A stretch of 64,000 bases of DNA from Stigmatella aurantiaca (GTDB lineage Bacteria > Myxococcota > Myxococcia > Myxococcales > Myxococcaceae), in contig NZ_FOAP01000008.1 of NCBI RefSeq assembly GCF_900109545.1, positions 124,001 to 188,000 of the forward strand. The letters are read 5' to 3'. This document shows, one piece after another, positions 15,658 to 25,148 of this stretch. Under the pieces are notes generated by a model that saw only the letters and a program-made list of their open reading frames with translations, was not told the DNA's origin and did no database searches. The translations under genes were made by a program, and so were the position numbers. Numbering within the stretch: position 1 is the first letter of the stretch; each line of letters opens with the position of its first letter.

Positions 15658-16752
15658 ATGTGGACTCGGAGAAGCTGGATGCTGGGAGGCTCGGCGGCCC
15701 TGCTGGGCCTGGGGGCCTTTCTGTACCTCGCCTCTCCGGGGCAGGCGAGCGTGGCGCCTTCGCCCGGGAGCTCGCGCGCTCCGGCTCCCCCGCCGCTTGT
15801 GCCGGGCCCGGGGGCGCCGTCCCCGGCCACCACCCGGGTGGCACCTTCCCCCGCGGTCCCCGTGCCGCCGCTGCCTGGCGGACCCGGGGCTTCCGAGGCG
15901 GGGGAGGGGGAGCTGGAGGCGCTGGCGGCCTCCTTGCGCGAGCGCTACGGCGCGAAGCTGAAGGAGCCCGCCATCCAGGTGCGGATGCTGGAAGAGCTCA
16001 TGCGGTACTTCTCCGAGCGCTTCCCGGACCGCTGGGAGCAGGAGCTGCTGGCGTTCCTGAAGAAGCGGTTCCCGGAGCTGTATGAGGAGCTGGCCGCCAC
16101 GCTCCGCAACCGCATCGACTATGAGAAGTGGGTCAAGGACAACCACGCCTACCTGCGCGGGTTGAGCCCCCAGGAGCGGCGCAATGCCATGTGGGATGCG
16201 CGCCACCGGCTCTTCGGCAAGGACGCCGCGGAGCGCATCTGGGCCTCCGAGCGGAAGAACCAGGCCCTGGGGGATGCCCTCGTGGCGTTGGACGGCATGC
16301 AGGGGGCGAACGTCGAGCAGAAGCTGTCGGCGTACAAGCAGCGCCTTCAGGACGTCTATGGCGAGCAGGCCGCTGCCTACATGGGCCGCCACCCGCAGGA
16401 GCTGATGGACCGCTTCATGGACTTGCCCTCCATCCAGCAGGAGCTGACGGCCATGGCGCCCGAGCGCCGGCTCGAAAGCCTGCGTGCCATCCGCCAGGAG
16501 ATGGGGCTGGAGGAGGAGGCGTTGCAGCGCTGGGAGGCGCTGGACCGTGTCCGGGACGAGCGCTGGGAGGTGGGGGCCCGCTACACCGCGGAGCGCGATG
16601 CCCTCTCCCGTCAGCTCTCCGGGGCAGCGCTGGAGACCCAGCTCCAGGCGTTGCGCGCCCGGTACTTCCCCTCCGAGGCCGACGTCATCGCACAGGAGGA
16701 AGCCAGCGGGCTTTTCCGCTTTGCGCAGCCTCGCCATTGGGGGAGGAATTAA
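15658..16752 (+). CDS. Lipase-specific steric chaperone (foldase), divergent
   Basis: 364 residues. GGAG precedes the ATG. There is an N-terminal membrane anchor (LGGSAALLGLGAFLYLA), then a ~50-residue Pro/Ala-rich linker, then an all-helical region with the chaperone-like segment LSPQERRNAMWDARHRLFGK and long Arg/Glu/Gln-rich helices. Known Lif proteins are inner-membrane-anchored and fold the lipase in the periplasm before type II secretion. Its position directly behind the lipase fits. Unusually, the RxxFDY(F/C)LSAxGE motif that defines most Lif family members is not visible, so the first mini-domain is missing or rewritten. Confidence 0.75.
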   Translation: MWTRRSWMLGGSAALLGLGAFLYLASPGQASVAPSPGSSRAPAPPPLVPGPGAPSPATTRVAPSPAVPVPPLPGGPGASEAGEGELEALAASLRERYGAKLKEPAIQVRMLEELMRYFSERFPDRWEQELLAFLKKRFPELYEELAATLRNRIDYEKWVKDNHAYLRGLSPQERRNAMWDARHRLFGKDAAERIWASERKNQALGDALVALDGMQGANVEQKLSAYKQRLQDVYGEQAAAYMGRHPQELMDRFMDLPSIQQELTAMAPERRLESLRAIRQEMGLEEEALQRWEALDRVRDERWEVGARYTAERDALSRQLSGAALETQLQALRARYFPSEADVIAQEEASGLFRFAQPRHWGRN

Positions 16753-16774
16753 ATTTCTCGAAACCCAAGGTAGA

Positions 16775-16807
16775 CTCCGGGGGTTGAGTATTCGAAAACA
16801 CCCGGAG
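16775..16807 (+). terminator. Possible terminator hairpin after the lipase operon
   Basis: A 7-bp GC-rich stem (16775-16781 with 16801-16807) encloses a 19-nt AT-richer loop, 23 bp past the chaperone stop. No T-run follows. The rest of the convergent gap up to 16947 shows nothing recognisable. Confidence 0.35.
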
Positions 16808-16947
16808 GCCTGGTTTGAGGGCTCGGGCCGGAACGCGGGAGGGGGACTCCCAAGACCCGGTCCACCGCGCCGCCGGAGGTGCTCCCCGAGACCCTCCGGC
16901 GTCGCACTCTCCTGGGTGCTGGGCTACCCACCCACGGCCCGGAGCGC

Positions 16948-17340
16948 TCACGGGGAGGGGACGATGGCGTCCGCCTCGATTTCCACGAGCATCGCGGGGT
17001 GGATGAGCTTGCGGACCTCCACCATGGAGGTGGCGGGGCGCACGGTGGCGAAGCACTCGCCATGGGCCCGGCCGTACTCCTCCCAGCGGGAGATGTCCGT
17101 CACGAACATGCGCGTGCGCACCACGTGCTCCAGCCCCACCCCCAGGGCCTCCAGGGCGGAGCGGAGGTTGCGCAGGGCCTGGGCCGTCTGGGCATAGGGG
17201 TCCCCCTCGCCGACGATGTGGCCCGTGGCATCCGTGGCGGTGGTGCCCGAGACGGCGATGAAGGGCCCCACCCGGACGGCGCGCGAGTAGCCCACGAGGG
17301 GCTCCCAGGGGCTTCCGGAGGCATGAAGGGTCCGTTGCAT
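16948..17340 (-). CDS. RidA/YjgF family protein (enamine/imine deaminase-like)
   Basis: 130 residues. The ATG at 17340 is chosen because GAGGAG lies just upstream and the protein then has family length. Core features are [38 protein letters not shown], and the C-terminal [21 protein letters not shown], where the Arg conserved in active RidA enzymes appears in EVRKL. RidA proteins hydrolyse reactive enamines from PLP enzymes; this one belongs to a broad family with varied substrates. It is divergent from prfC (start-to-start gap 118 bp). Confidence 0.88.
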   Translation of the reverse strand: MQRTLHASGSPWEPLVGYSRAVRVGPFIAVSGTTATDATGHIVGEGDPYAQTAQALRNLRSALEALGVGLEHVVRTRMFVTDISRWEEYGRAHGECFATVRPATSMVEVRKLIHPAMLVEIEADAIVPSP

Positions 17341-17458
17341 GGTGGCTCCTCGGCGGGGCAGGGGGGCTCTGGAGCGAGCCGCCGGAGGGGAAGGTGGCAG
17401 GCCCGGCGTGGGAAGTCCGCGAAAAAACATACGTCCCGTGATAGTTGCCCTCCCTGCC

Positions 17459-19081
17459 ATGGCATCCGAGCTTCAGCAGGAGGTCGCCCGCCGGCGCACC
17501 TTCGCGATCATCTCCCACCCCGACGCGGGCAAGACCACCCTCACCGAGAAGCTGCTGCTCTACGGCGGGGCGATTCACCTGGCCGGCAGCGTGAAGGCCA
17601 AGCGGGCCCGCCGTCACGCCACCAGTGACTGGATGGAGCTGGAGAAGGAGCGCGGCATCTCCGTCACCTCCTCGGTGCTCCAGTTCGTCTACAGGGACCA
17701 TGCGGTGAACCTGCTGGACACCCCGGGCCACCAGGACTTCTCCGAGGACACCTACCGCACGCTGGCCGCGGCGGACGCGGCGGTGATGCTCATCGACGCG
17801 GCCAAGGGCGTCGAGCCGCAGACCAAGAAGCTCTTCAAGGTCTGCCGCATGCGCGGCATCCCCATCTTCACCTTCGTCAACAAGCTGGACCGGTACGGCC
17901 GCGCGCCGCTGGACCTGATGGACGAGCTGGAGCAGGTGCTCGGCATCCGCTCGTACCCCATGAACTGGCCCATCGGCATGGGGCCGGAGTTCCGTGGGGT
18001 GTACGACCGGCGGGCCAACGTGGTCCACGTCTTCAGCGCCGAGGGCAACCACGGCGAGAAGGAGGTGACCGAGCGCTCCGTTCCCCTGGACTCGGAGGAG
18101 CTTCGCTCCATCCTCACCGAGCAGGAGATGGCCCAGCTGCGCGAGGACATCGAGCTGCTGGACGTGGGCGGGGACGAGTTCACCCGGGAGAAGAGCGACC
18201 AGGGGCAGCTGACGCCCATGTTCTTCGGCTCGGCGATGACCAACTTCGGCGTGCGCCCCTTCCTGGATGCGTTCCTGGAGCTGGCCCCGCCGCCCACCGC
18301 GCGCCCGACCAAGGATGGCCCCCGGGAGCCGTCCTGCCCGAAGTTCGCCGGCTTCGTCTTCAAGATTCAGGCGAACATGGACCCGGCGCACCGCGACCGC
18401 ATCGCCTTCATGCGCGTGGTGTCCGGCCGCTACGTCAAGGGCATGAGCGCGCACCACTCGCGCCTGGGCAAGGAGGTGCGCCTGGCCAAGCCCAGCCAGT
18501 TCCTCGCCGCCGAGCGCACCGCCATCGAGGATGCGTGGCCCGGGGACGTGATTGGCCTGTTTGATCCCGGGCAGTACCGCATCGGCGACTCGCTCGCGGA
18601 GGACCCTGGCGTCGTGTTCGACACGGTGCCGCGCTTCAGCCCGGAGTACTTCGCCGTGGTGCGAAGCAAGGACCCGCTGCGCCGCAAGCAGATGGAGAAG
18701 GGGCTGGAGCAGCTCTCGGAAGAGGGCACCGTGCAGATTTTCCAGCAGCTCCAGATGGGCATGAAGGACCCCATCGTGGGCGTGGTGGGCGCGCTCCAGT
18801 TCGAGGTGCTCCAGTACCGGCTCGAGCACGAGTACGGCGCCAAGATTGCCCTGGACCGGTTGCCCTTCAGCCACGCGCGCTGGGTGGTGGGGGCGAACTT
18901 CGATCCCAAGTCGTTCGACTGGGAGGGCAACCGGCAGACGGTGCAGGACCGGGATGGGCTGCCGCTGGTGCTCTTCCGCGACGACTGGGCGCTCCAGCAC
19001 GCCGAGCAGAAGCACCCGGAGCTGAAGTTCCTCAACGAGGCGCCCCAGCTCCACACCCTCGCCCAGGCCTCCGGGGCCTGA
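17459..19081 (+). CDS. prfC: Peptide chain release factor 3 (GTPase)
   Basis: 540 residues, close to the usual ~530. GTPase motifs are G1 SHPDAGKTT, the switch region [14 protein letters not shown]3 DTPGHQDF and G4 NKLD; domain II and the RF3-specific C-terminal domain ([19 protein letters not shown]) are intact. RF3 recycles RF1/RF2 from the ribosome after termination. The ATG at 17459 is the only start giving a normal N-terminus ([17 protein letters not shown]). Single gene; the neighbour is convergent with a 7-bp gap. Confidence 0.97.
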   Translation: MASELQQEVARRRTFAIISHPDAGKTTLTEKLLLYGGAIHLAGSVKAKRARRHATSDWMELEKERGISVTSSVLQFVYRDHAVNLLDTPGHQDFSEDTYRTLAAADAAVMLIDAAKGVEPQTKKLFKVCRMRGIPIFTFVNKLDRYGRAPLDLMDELEQVLGIRSYPMNWPIGMGPEFRGVYDRRANVVHVFSAEGNHGEKEVTERSVPLDSEELRSILTEQEMAQLREDIELLDVGGDEFTREKSDQGQLTPMFFGSAMTNFGVRPFLDAFLELAPPPTARPTKDGPREPSCPKFAGFVFKIQANMDPAHRDRIAFMRVVSGRYVKGMSAHHSRLGKEVRLAKPSQFLAAERTAIEDAWPGDVIGLFDPGQYRIGDSLAEDPGVVFDTVPRFSPEYFAVVRSKDPLRRKQMEKGLEQLSEEGTVQIFQQLQMGMKDPIVGVVGALQFEVLQYRLEHEYGAKIALDRLPFSHARWVVGANFDPKSFDWEGNRQTVQDRDGLPLVLFRDDWALQHAEQKHPELKFLNEAPQLHTLAQASGA

Positions 19082-19088
19082 GCGGGTC

Positions 19089-19631
19089 CTACTTGAACGG
19101 GACGACGGTGCCGCCGCGGTGCGCCGAGTCCCGGAGCACCAGCCCCTCCTTATAGAGGCGCGCGGCCTTGGGCCCCACGAGGAAGTCCTTGGGGTCCCCC
19201 TTGCGGTAGGTTTTCCGCAGGTACTCCTCCAGCTCGCGGAACAGGCCCCGGAAGCGGTCGGGCGCCGCGTCCTTGCGGCCCGTCTGCGGGGTGACGTCCA
19301 GCTCCGCCCACAGCATGCCGCTCAGCAGCTCGCCCTCCTCGTTCTTCCGCGAGCGCTCCAGGAAGATGACGGGCGAGCGCACCTCGTCGATGCGCCAGAA
19401 GCCCTTGTCCGGCCCCCGCTTCACCTTGTCCACCTGGGCGGGGCCAATCTCGCTGGCCACCAGGTAGAGGTCCTCCTCGGGCAGCTGGGGGACGTTTTCC
19501 TCGGAGGCCCGGAAGGGCTCCCAGTCCGGGGGAACGCGCCGGGGGTAGACCTCGATGACGAAGCGCTCGAGGAAGCGGAAGAGGGCGACCTCGTCATCGG
19601 GCGCCATGAAGAACTTCTGTACACTGGCCAT
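19089..19631 (-). CDS. Conserved hypothetical protein, likely cytosolic
   Basis: 180 residues, starting MASVQKFFMAPDDEVALFRF. No signal peptide or membrane segment. Alternating charged and hydrophobic stretches (LERFVIEVYPRRVPPDWEPF; SGMLWAELDVTPQTG) suggest an alpha/beta fold. The family is not recognised, though this type of protein is common in myxobacteria. It is divergent from the M32 carboxypeptidase (54-bp gap) and convergent with prfC. Coding is supported by composition and the absence of any better frame. Confidence 0.65.
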   Translation of the reverse strand: MASVQKFFMAPDDEVALFRFLERFVIEVYPRRVPPDWEPFRASEENVPQLPEEDLYLVASEIGPAQVDKVKRGPDKGFWRIDEVRSPVIFLERSRKNEEGELLSGMLWAELDVTPQTGRKDAAPDRFRGLFRELEEYLRKTYRKGDPKDFLVGPKAARLYKEGLVLRDSAHRGGTVVPFK

Positions 19632-19685
19632 GGTGCGGCCAAGGTAGCACTGCCCGCCGGATCCGGGATGGCCTAGAACAGGGCC

Positions 19686-21188
19686 ATGGACCGAACCTTT
19701 CCCTCTCTGCTCGCCCGGATGCAGGAACTCAAGGATCTGGGCGGCGTCATCGGCCTGGCCACCTGGGACCAGGAGACGTTCCTGCCCGCCAAGGCCGAGG
19801 GTGCCCGGGCCCACCAGCTCTCCACCCTCCAGGGGCTCTACCACGAGCGGCTCGTGGACCCGCGCCTGGGCGAGGCGCTCGCCTGGGCCGCCGGACAGAA
19901 GACGCTCGATGCGGACCAGCAGGCCATGGTGCGGGTGCTCACCCACGAGCGCGACCGCGCCGTGCGCGTGCCTCAGGCCCTGGTGAAGGCCCTGGCCGAG
20001 GCGCAGAGCCATGGCCTCGCCGCCTGGCGCCAGGCGCGCAAGGAGAAGCGCTTCGCCCTGTTCCAGCCCGCCCTGGAGCGGATGCTGGCCCTGCGCCGCG
20101 AGCAGGCCGATGCCTATGGCCATGACGGCGAGCGGTACGACGCGCTCCTCGAGGGCTATGAGCCCGGCATGCGCGTCTCCCGCCTCACGCCCGTGCTCAC
20201 CGCCCTGCGCGACGCGCTCATTCCCATGGTGGCCACCCTCGCCGCCGCCCCCCGGAAGGTGGAGAACCTCCTGGAGGGCCGGCGCTTCGACACGGAGGCC
20301 CAGTGGCGTTTCACCCTCAAGCTGCTGGCGGCGGTGGGCTTCGACCTGGAGGCGGGACGCCAGGACCGCAGCATCCACCCCTTCACTGGCGGCACCCACC
20401 CCCAGGACGTGCGGCTCACCACCCGGCTGGATGAGACGAACCCGCTGAGCGCCTTCTTCAGCACCATCCACGAGGCGGGCCACGGCCTGTACGAGCAGGG
20501 CTTCGACGAGGCCCACTACCGCACGCCGCTTGCCGCCGCGCCCTCCATGGGCCTGCACGAGTCCCAGTCCCGCCTCTGGGAGAACGTGGTGGGCCGCAGC
20601 CGCGCCTTCTGGGAGCACTTCTTCCCCCCCCTTGCGCAGGCCTTCCCGGAGGCGCTCGCGGGGGTGGGGCTGGAGGGCTTCCTCGCCGCCGCCAACCGGG
20701 TGAGCCCCTCGCTCATCCGCACCGAGGCGGACGAGGTGACGTACAACCTGCACATCGTCCTGCGCTACGAGCTGGAGCTGCTGCTCATCCACGATGAGCT
20801 GCCGCTGTCCGAGGTGCCTGCCGCGTGGAACGAGCGCATGCAGCGCTACCTGGGCGTCACCCCGCCCGATGACGCCCAGGGCGTCCTCCAGGACATCCAC
20901 TGGGCCTGGGGCGAGTTGGGCTACTTCCCCACCTATGCCCTGGGCAACCTCTACTCGGCCTCGCTCTTCCGGGCCGCCGAGCGGGCGCTGCCGGACCTCA
21001 ACGCCCAGCTCCGGCGCGGCGAGCTGCTGCCGCTGCGCGAGTGGCTGCGCGTCCACGTCCACCGCCAGGGCTACCGGCTGCCCGCCGAGGCCCTCATCCA
21101 GCAGGTGACGGGGCGTGGCCTCACGGACACCGACTTCCTCGCCTACCTCCGGGAGAAGTACGGCGCGCTGTACGGGGTGAAGCTGTAG
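19686..21188 (+). CDS. Thermostable-type metallocarboxypeptidase, family M32 (carboxypeptidase Taq)
   Basis: 500 residues, typical for M32. The zinc site HEAGH lies in STIHEAGHGLYEQGF, followed by LHESQSRLWENVVGRS, which supplies the downstream Glu ligand, and the family segment ADEVTYNLHIVLRYELE. N-terminal GLATWDQETFLPAKAE is also characteristic. It releases C-terminal amino acids from peptides in the cytoplasm, with broad specificity and no action on Pro. It is a stand-alone gene ending 6 bp from the convergent acetyltransferase. Confidence 0.95.
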   Translation: MDRTFPSLLARMQELKDLGGVIGLATWDQETFLPAKAEGARAHQLSTLQGLYHERLVDPRLGEALAWAAGQKTLDADQQAMVRVLTHERDRAVRVPQALVKALAEAQSHGLAAWRQARKEKRFALFQPALERMLALRREQADAYGHDGERYDALLEGYEPGMRVSRLTPVLTALRDALIPMVATLAAAPRKVENLLEGRRFDTEAQWRFTLKLLAAVGFDLEAGRQDRSIHPFTGGTHPQDVRLTTRLDETNPLSAFFSTIHEAGHGLYEQGFDEAHYRTPLAAAPSMGLHESQSRLWENVVGRSRAFWEHFFPPLAQAFPEALAGVGLEGFLAAANRVSPSLIRTEADEVTYNLHIVLRYELELLLIHDELPLSEVPAAWNERMQRYLGVTPPDDAQGVLQDIHWAWGELGYFPTYALGNLYSASLFRAAERALPDLNAQLRRGELLPLREWLRVHVHRQGYRLPAEALIQQVTGRGLTDTDFLAYLREKYGALYGVKL

Positions 21189-21194
21189 GCCCCT

Positions 21195-21752
21195 TCAGGG
21201 CTGGCGCGGCGGGGAGAGGGGCGTCCACTCCGGGCGGAGGATGCCCATCACCACCGCGTCCACGGGCCGGCCTTCCGTGTAGTGCTGCTCGCGCAGCACG
21301 CCCTCCCGCCGGAAGCCCGCCTTCTCGTAGGTGCGCAGGCCCGCCGCGTGGTGGGCAAACACCTGGAGCCACACGCGGCTCAGGTTCAGCGTGCCGAAGC
21401 CGTAGTCCAGCATCATCCGCGTGGCCTCGGTGCCGAAGCCCTGGCCCCACAGCGTGCGCTCGCCGATGAACAGGCCGAACTCCGCCCGCCGGCTCCGGAA
21501 GTCCAAATCAAAGAGGTTGGTGACGCCAATGAGCTCTGGGCTCTCGTGGCGCGCGATGCCGAACACCACCTGGCTCTCGTCCCGCTCCAGCGACTCCACG
21601 AAGCCGTACTCCTGCGCCACGTTCAGCGGCCGGTGCAGGAGCAGCGTGCGCCGCACCACCGGGTCATTCACGAACACCGCCAGCTGCGGCGCGTCCTCGC
21701 GTTCGATGGGGCGGAAGTAGAGCCGGGGCCCGATGGCAAAGGGGTTCTTCAA
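21195..21752 (-). CDS. GNAT-family N-acetyltransferase, RimJ/RimL-like
   Basis: 185 residues. The frame has only a TTG start (21752), preceded 3 nt earlier by the stop of the upstream gene, so translational coupling is likely. Features are LYFRPIEREDAPQLAVFVND at the N-terminus, the acetyl-CoA loop region LWGQGFGTEATRMMLDYGF, and VFAHHAAGLRTYEKAGFRRE near the C-terminus, which are hallmarks of RimJ/L-type acetyltransferases acting on protein N-termini, amino sugars or antibiotics. The substrate is unknown. Confidence 0.88.
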   Translation of the reverse strand: MKNPFAIGPRLYFRPIEREDAPQLAVFVNDPVVRRTLLLHRPLNVAQEYGFVESLERDESQVVFGIARHESPELIGVTNLFDLDFRSRRAEFGLFIGERTLWGQGFGTEATRMMLDYGFGTLNLSRVWLQVFAHHAAGLRTYEKAGFRREGVLREQHYTEGRPVDAVVMGILRPEWTPLSPPRQP

Positions 21753-21755
21753 AGC

Positions 21756-22109
21756 TCAGTGCGAGAAGAGCAGCAACCGGCACGCCCGCGCCATGAACAG
21801 CGCGTCGCGCGCCAGCGTGGCGCTCGACGCATCCGGGTCCAGCCACGCCGTGCGGGCCACCTGGCTGCTCAACTCGAAGCAGATGCTCGCCGTGCGCCGG
21901 GCCAGACTGCTCTCCTTGCGCAGCGCACGTGCGTTCAAATCACACAGCTCCGCACACTGGCGCAGCAGCCGTACCGGCTCACTGTCCGCCGCGTGCCCTT
22001 CGGACACCAGCCGCGCGATCCCCGCCTCGCACGAGGCCTGGCAACGCACACTGGCGGTAATGCACTGAGAGATGTCCGCCCTCGCCACACCCATCATCGC
22101 ACCCATCAT
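21756..22109 (-). CDS. Small exported Cys-containing helical protein (DUF326/Csp-like)
   Basis: 117 residues. The start is fixed at 22109 by GGAGGG (22118-22123) 8 nt upstream; a TTG 18 codons earlier is unlikely. The N-terminus MMGAMMGVARADISQCITAS is short and hydrophobic. Five cysteines are spaced along predicted helices (CITASVRCQASC, CAELC, ICFELS), resembling the four-helix-bundle DUF326/Csp copper-storage family, although it has fewer cysteines than true Csp proteins. It precedes the acetyltransferase in a two-gene operon. Metal binding is an inference. Confidence 0.6.
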   Translation of the reverse strand: MMGAMMGVARADISQCITASVRCQASCEAGIARLVSEGHAADSEPVRLLRQCAELCDLNARALRKESSLARRTASICFELSSQVARTAWLDPDASSATLARDALFMARACRLLLFSH

Positions 22110-22243
22110 CCCGGCCACCCTCCACAGCGGTTTCAAAGCTAGCCACGGCTTGCCGTGTCGCAACTGCGATCAGCGGCTTGAATCTCTTATTTCCTGAGAA
22201 GCGAGGGTATGCGGTTGCACACACTGTGGCCGAATGTCGGCCC

Positions 22244-23413
22244 TTATGAGGCCTTCGGCTCCTGCGCGAGGAGCGCGACGAGGTCCGCCCCGTAGAGGCG
22301 CAGCCGCTTCTCGCCGAACCAGGGCAGCTGGGACAGCTCCTCCACGGAGCGCGGCGGCTGGGTGGCGAGCGCCTCCAGCAGGGGATTGGGGAGCACCACG
22401 GAGGGAGTCACCTTGCGCGCCGTGGCCTTCTCGGCCCGGAACGCCTTGAGGGCATCCTCGCGCTTGCGCCGGTTCACGTCCCGGTTGCCGTCCTTGGCCT
22501 CGCGGCCCGGCTTCAGCTCACCCTTCCGGGACTGCTCCAGCAGCTCGCGGACGATGGTGAGGGTCTCCTCGCCGTGCTCGCGGATGAAGCCGCCGCGCAC
22601 GCCCGCGGCCCGCGCCAGCTCCTTGGGGTTCGCGGGCAGTTTCACGGCGATGTCGCCAATGGCCATGTTGGAGAGCATCCGGCCCATGGGCACGTTGGCC
22701 TTCTCCGCCCACTCCAGGCGCTTGGCGTGCAGGGCGTGCGCCACGGCATGGGCCAGGGTGAGCTGCACCGGGGAGAGCCCCGAGCGTGGCAGCTTCGGCT
22801 TGAAGTCCGCGCCGACGTCCGGCCGGGCGACCGCTTCCTCACACATCCGGTCACAGTCGAGCCGCACTTCCTCCAGGATGTCGGCCGCCTGGCAGGCCTC
22901 CCGTACCTGGCGCCCCAGCTCGCACAGGTAGCGCACATCATTGGCGATGTACTCGCGCATCTCGGGCGGCAGCGGCCGGAGGGAGAAGTCCGACTGTTGG
23001 TGCTCCTTGGGCAGCTCCACCCCCAGGCGCTCCCGGGCGATGTCCGCCAGCCCTACCTTGGGCCAGCCGAGCAGGGTGGCGGCCCGGTGGGTGTCGAAGA
23101 GCCCCCGCACGCGGATGCCCGCCTCGGCCAGGAACTGCAAGTCCCCCTGGGCGGCGTGGAAGAACTTCGTCCGCTCCGGGTCGGCCATCATCGGAGCAAG
23201 CAGGGAGGCGTCCACCCCGGGGGCAAGCGTGTCGAAAAGGAAGACCTCCGACTCGGTGGCCACCTGGAGGAAGCACAGCCGGGCCCGGAAGGCGTGCATC
23301 GAGTCCGCCTCCAGATCCACGGCGAGCTCCCCCACGGCGGCCAGCATCCGGGCAGCCTCCTGTGCGCCCGAGGCGTCCACCACGTCCACGGCACCCTGCG
23401 GATAGTTCGGCAT
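22244..23413 (-). CDS. rnd: Ribonuclease D
   Basis: 389 residues. The DEDD exonuclease core is complete: Exo I VDLEADSMHAF, Exo II HAAQGDLQFL, Exo III YIANDVRYLCELG with the catalytic Tyr. A HRDC domain follows (LTLAHAVAHALHAKRLEWA) and a lysine/arginine-rich linker. RNase D trims 3' ends of tRNAs and other structured RNAs. Divergent from ttcA across 77 bp, so both tRNA-related genes may share a promoter region. Confidence 0.95.
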   Translation of the reverse strand: MPNYPQGAVDVVDASGAQEAARMLAAVGELAVDLEADSMHAFRARLCFLQVATESEVFLFDTLAPGVDASLLAPMMADPERTKFFHAAQGDLQFLAEAGIRVRGLFDTHRAATLLGWPKVGLADIARERLGVELPKEHQQSDFSLRPLPPEMREYIANDVRYLCELGRQVREACQAADILEEVRLDCDRMCEEAVARPDVGADFKPKLPRSGLSPVQLTLAHAVAHALHAKRLEWAEKANVPMGRMLSNMAIGDIAVKLPANPKELARAAGVRGGFIREHGEETLTIVRELLEQSRKGELKPGREAKDGNRDVNRRKREDALKAFRAEKATARKVTPSVVLPNPLLEALATQPPRSVEELSQLPWFGEKRLRLYGADLVALLAQEPKAS

Positions 23414-23490
23414 CGGCCAGACAGGCTAGCGGACCCGGACTGTGACGTGTCACGTGTTTTTTCCGCCGCCATCGGTAGGATGGGCCGGCC

Positions 23491-24330
23491 ATGAGCGACA
23501 TCCAACGGCTGGAAAAAAACCTGCTCGGTCACCTGGGCAAGGCCATCGCGGACTTTGGTCTCATTCAAGACGGCGACCGCATCATGGTCGGGGTGTCGGG
23601 TGGCAAGGACTCCTACACCTTGCTGTACCTGCTCCGGGAGATGCAGCGCCGGGCTCCGGTGCGCTTCGAGCTGCTCGCGGTCAACCTGGACCAGGGCCAC
23701 CCGGGGTTCCCCGCGGACAAGCTGGAGGGGTACTTCCAGAAGGAGGGCTACCCCTACAAGATGCTGAAGGAGGACACCTACAGCATCGTCCTGGAGAAGA
23801 CGCCGCCCGGCAAGACGCAGTGCTCGGTCTGCTCGCGCATGCGCCGGGGCATCCTCTATACGGCGGCGGTGGAGCTGGGCTGCACCAAGATTGCCCTGGG
23901 GCACCACCGGGACGATCTCATCCACACGCTCTTGCTCAACCTCTTCTTCGCCGGCTCGCTCAAGGCGATGCCGCCCTTGCTGCGCAGCGACGACGGGCGC
24001 AACACCGTCATCCGGCCGCTGTGCTACGCGCCCGAGAAGGAGATTGCCCAGTTCGCCGAGCTGAAGGGCTTCCCCATCATCCCGTGTGACTTGTGCGGCA
24101 CCCAGGAGAACCTGCAGCGCAAGCGCATGCAGCGGCTGGTGGAGGAGCTGGGGCGTGAGATTCCCAACGTCCGCCAGAGCGTGCTGTCGGCCATGGGCAA
24201 CGTGCGGCCCAGCCACTTGATGGACCGCGAACTTTTCGACTTCCTCTCGCCGGTTGCGAAGGAAGAAACCTCTACCGCCACCCCCCAACCTGAAGGGAAC
24301 GCCAGCGTATGCCTCGAGAGCAGGCCTTGA
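23491..24330 (+). CDS. ttcA: tRNA 2-thiocytidine(32) synthetase
   Basis: 279 residues. The PP-loop motif SGGKDS (in [17 protein letters not shown]) and the two CxxC motifs CSVC and CDLC, which hold the 4Fe-4S cluster in TtcA, are present, as is [18 protein letters not shown]. TtcA adenylates and thiolates C32 of certain tRNAs. The last 22 nt overlap the next gene in another frame, suggesting co-translation. Confidence 0.94.
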   Translation: MSDIQRLEKNLLGHLGKAIADFGLIQDGDRIMVGVSGGKDSYTLLYLLREMQRRAPVRFELLAVNLDQGHPGFPADKLEGYFQKEGYPYKMLKEDTYSIVLEKTPPGKTQCSVCSRMRRGILYTAAVELGCTKIALGHHRDDLIHTLLLNLFFAGSLKAMPPLLRSDDGRNTVIRPLCYAPEKEIAQFAELKGFPIIPCDLCGTQENLQRKRMQRLVEELGREIPNVRQSVLSAMGNVRPSHLMDRELFDFLSPVAKEETSTATPQPEGNASVCLESRP

Positions 24331-25139
24331 CCGCCCGTAAGCAGCGCAATGCCGCACTGATCGAGACGATGTTGTTGGCGGCCATCGCCGACGGCTCCGT
24401 CTCCCAGCGCGAGATTCAGACGTTGCTCCGGCGGGTCATCGAGCGCCCGGAGTTCGAGGGCACCAGTGCCCAGGAGCTCAACGCCCTGGTGGAGTCGAGC
24501 GCGCAGCGGCTCTCGGAGGCCACGGACCTTCAGGTGGTGCTCGCCTCGCTGCGCTCGCGGCTGCCGGACCACAAGAACCGGATGCTCGCCTTCGGCCTGG
24601 CCGCGGCGGTGGCGTTCGCGGACCAGCGCGCCACGAAGCTGGAGCTGGGGCTGCTCAAGACGATCCAGGCCGCGCTCGGCATCTCCGAGGACGAGGTGGC
24701 GCAGATCATCGACATCATCGAGAAGGGCGGAAGCCTGTCCGAGGCGCTGGGTGAGCCGCTGGAGCGCCTCTACGCCGAGGTGATGGTGCTGGTGAGCGCC
24801 GCGGACGGCCAGCTCAAGGAGGCGGAGGCCCGGGCGCTCGTGGAGAGCCTGGCGGCGGACCCCGCCTTCCAGGAGGTCAGCCCCGAGCGCGCCCAGGGGT
24901 TCGTGGGCGAGGCCGTGGCGGCGCTGGCCACCGAGGGGCTGCCGCGCCGGCTCCAGGTGCTGGCCCACGGGCTCACCACGCACAAGCAGCGGGTGAAGGC
25001 GTACCGGCTGGCCACCAAGATTGCCCACGCCTCGGGCAAGGCCAGCCCCGCCGAGCAGCGCCTGCTGGAGCTGCTCCAGGCCACCTTCGGCCTGGCGGAT
25101 GACGAGGTGGCTCGGCTCGACAAGGGCTCGGGGGCTTAG
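24309..25139 (+). CDS. Tandem TerB-like (tellurite resistance B fold) protein
   Basis: 276 residues, all helical, no signal peptide. Two homologous halves show the TerB-type pattern of an acidic metal-binding segment: [20 protein letters not shown] in the N-half, then [19 protein letters not shown], and in the second half [19 protein letters not shown] and [18 protein letters not shown]. TerB-like domains are calcium-binding or scaffold proteins in stress and membrane processes. It overlaps ttcA by 22 nt and is followed 9 nt later by the PhnD-like gene. The function is not established. Confidence 0.7.
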   Translation: MPREQALTARKQRNAALIETMLLAAIADGSVSQREIQTLLRRVIERPEFEGTSAQELNALVESSAQRLSEATDLQVVLASLRSRLPDHKNRMLAFGLAAAVAFADQRATKLELGLLKTIQAALGISEDEVAQIIDIIEKGGSLSEALGEPLERLYAEVMVLVSAADGQLKEAEARALVESLAADPAFQEVSPERAQGFVGEAVAALATEGLPRRLQVLAHGLTTHKQRVKAYRLATKIAHASGKASPAEQRLLELLQATFGLADDEVARLDKGSGA

Positions 25140-25148
25140 GCTTCTTCT

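Noticed and set aside
14389..16737. 782-codon minus-strand frame opposite the lipase and chaperone
   Set aside because: Antisense shadow; the plus strand shows signal peptide, catalytic triad and RBSs.
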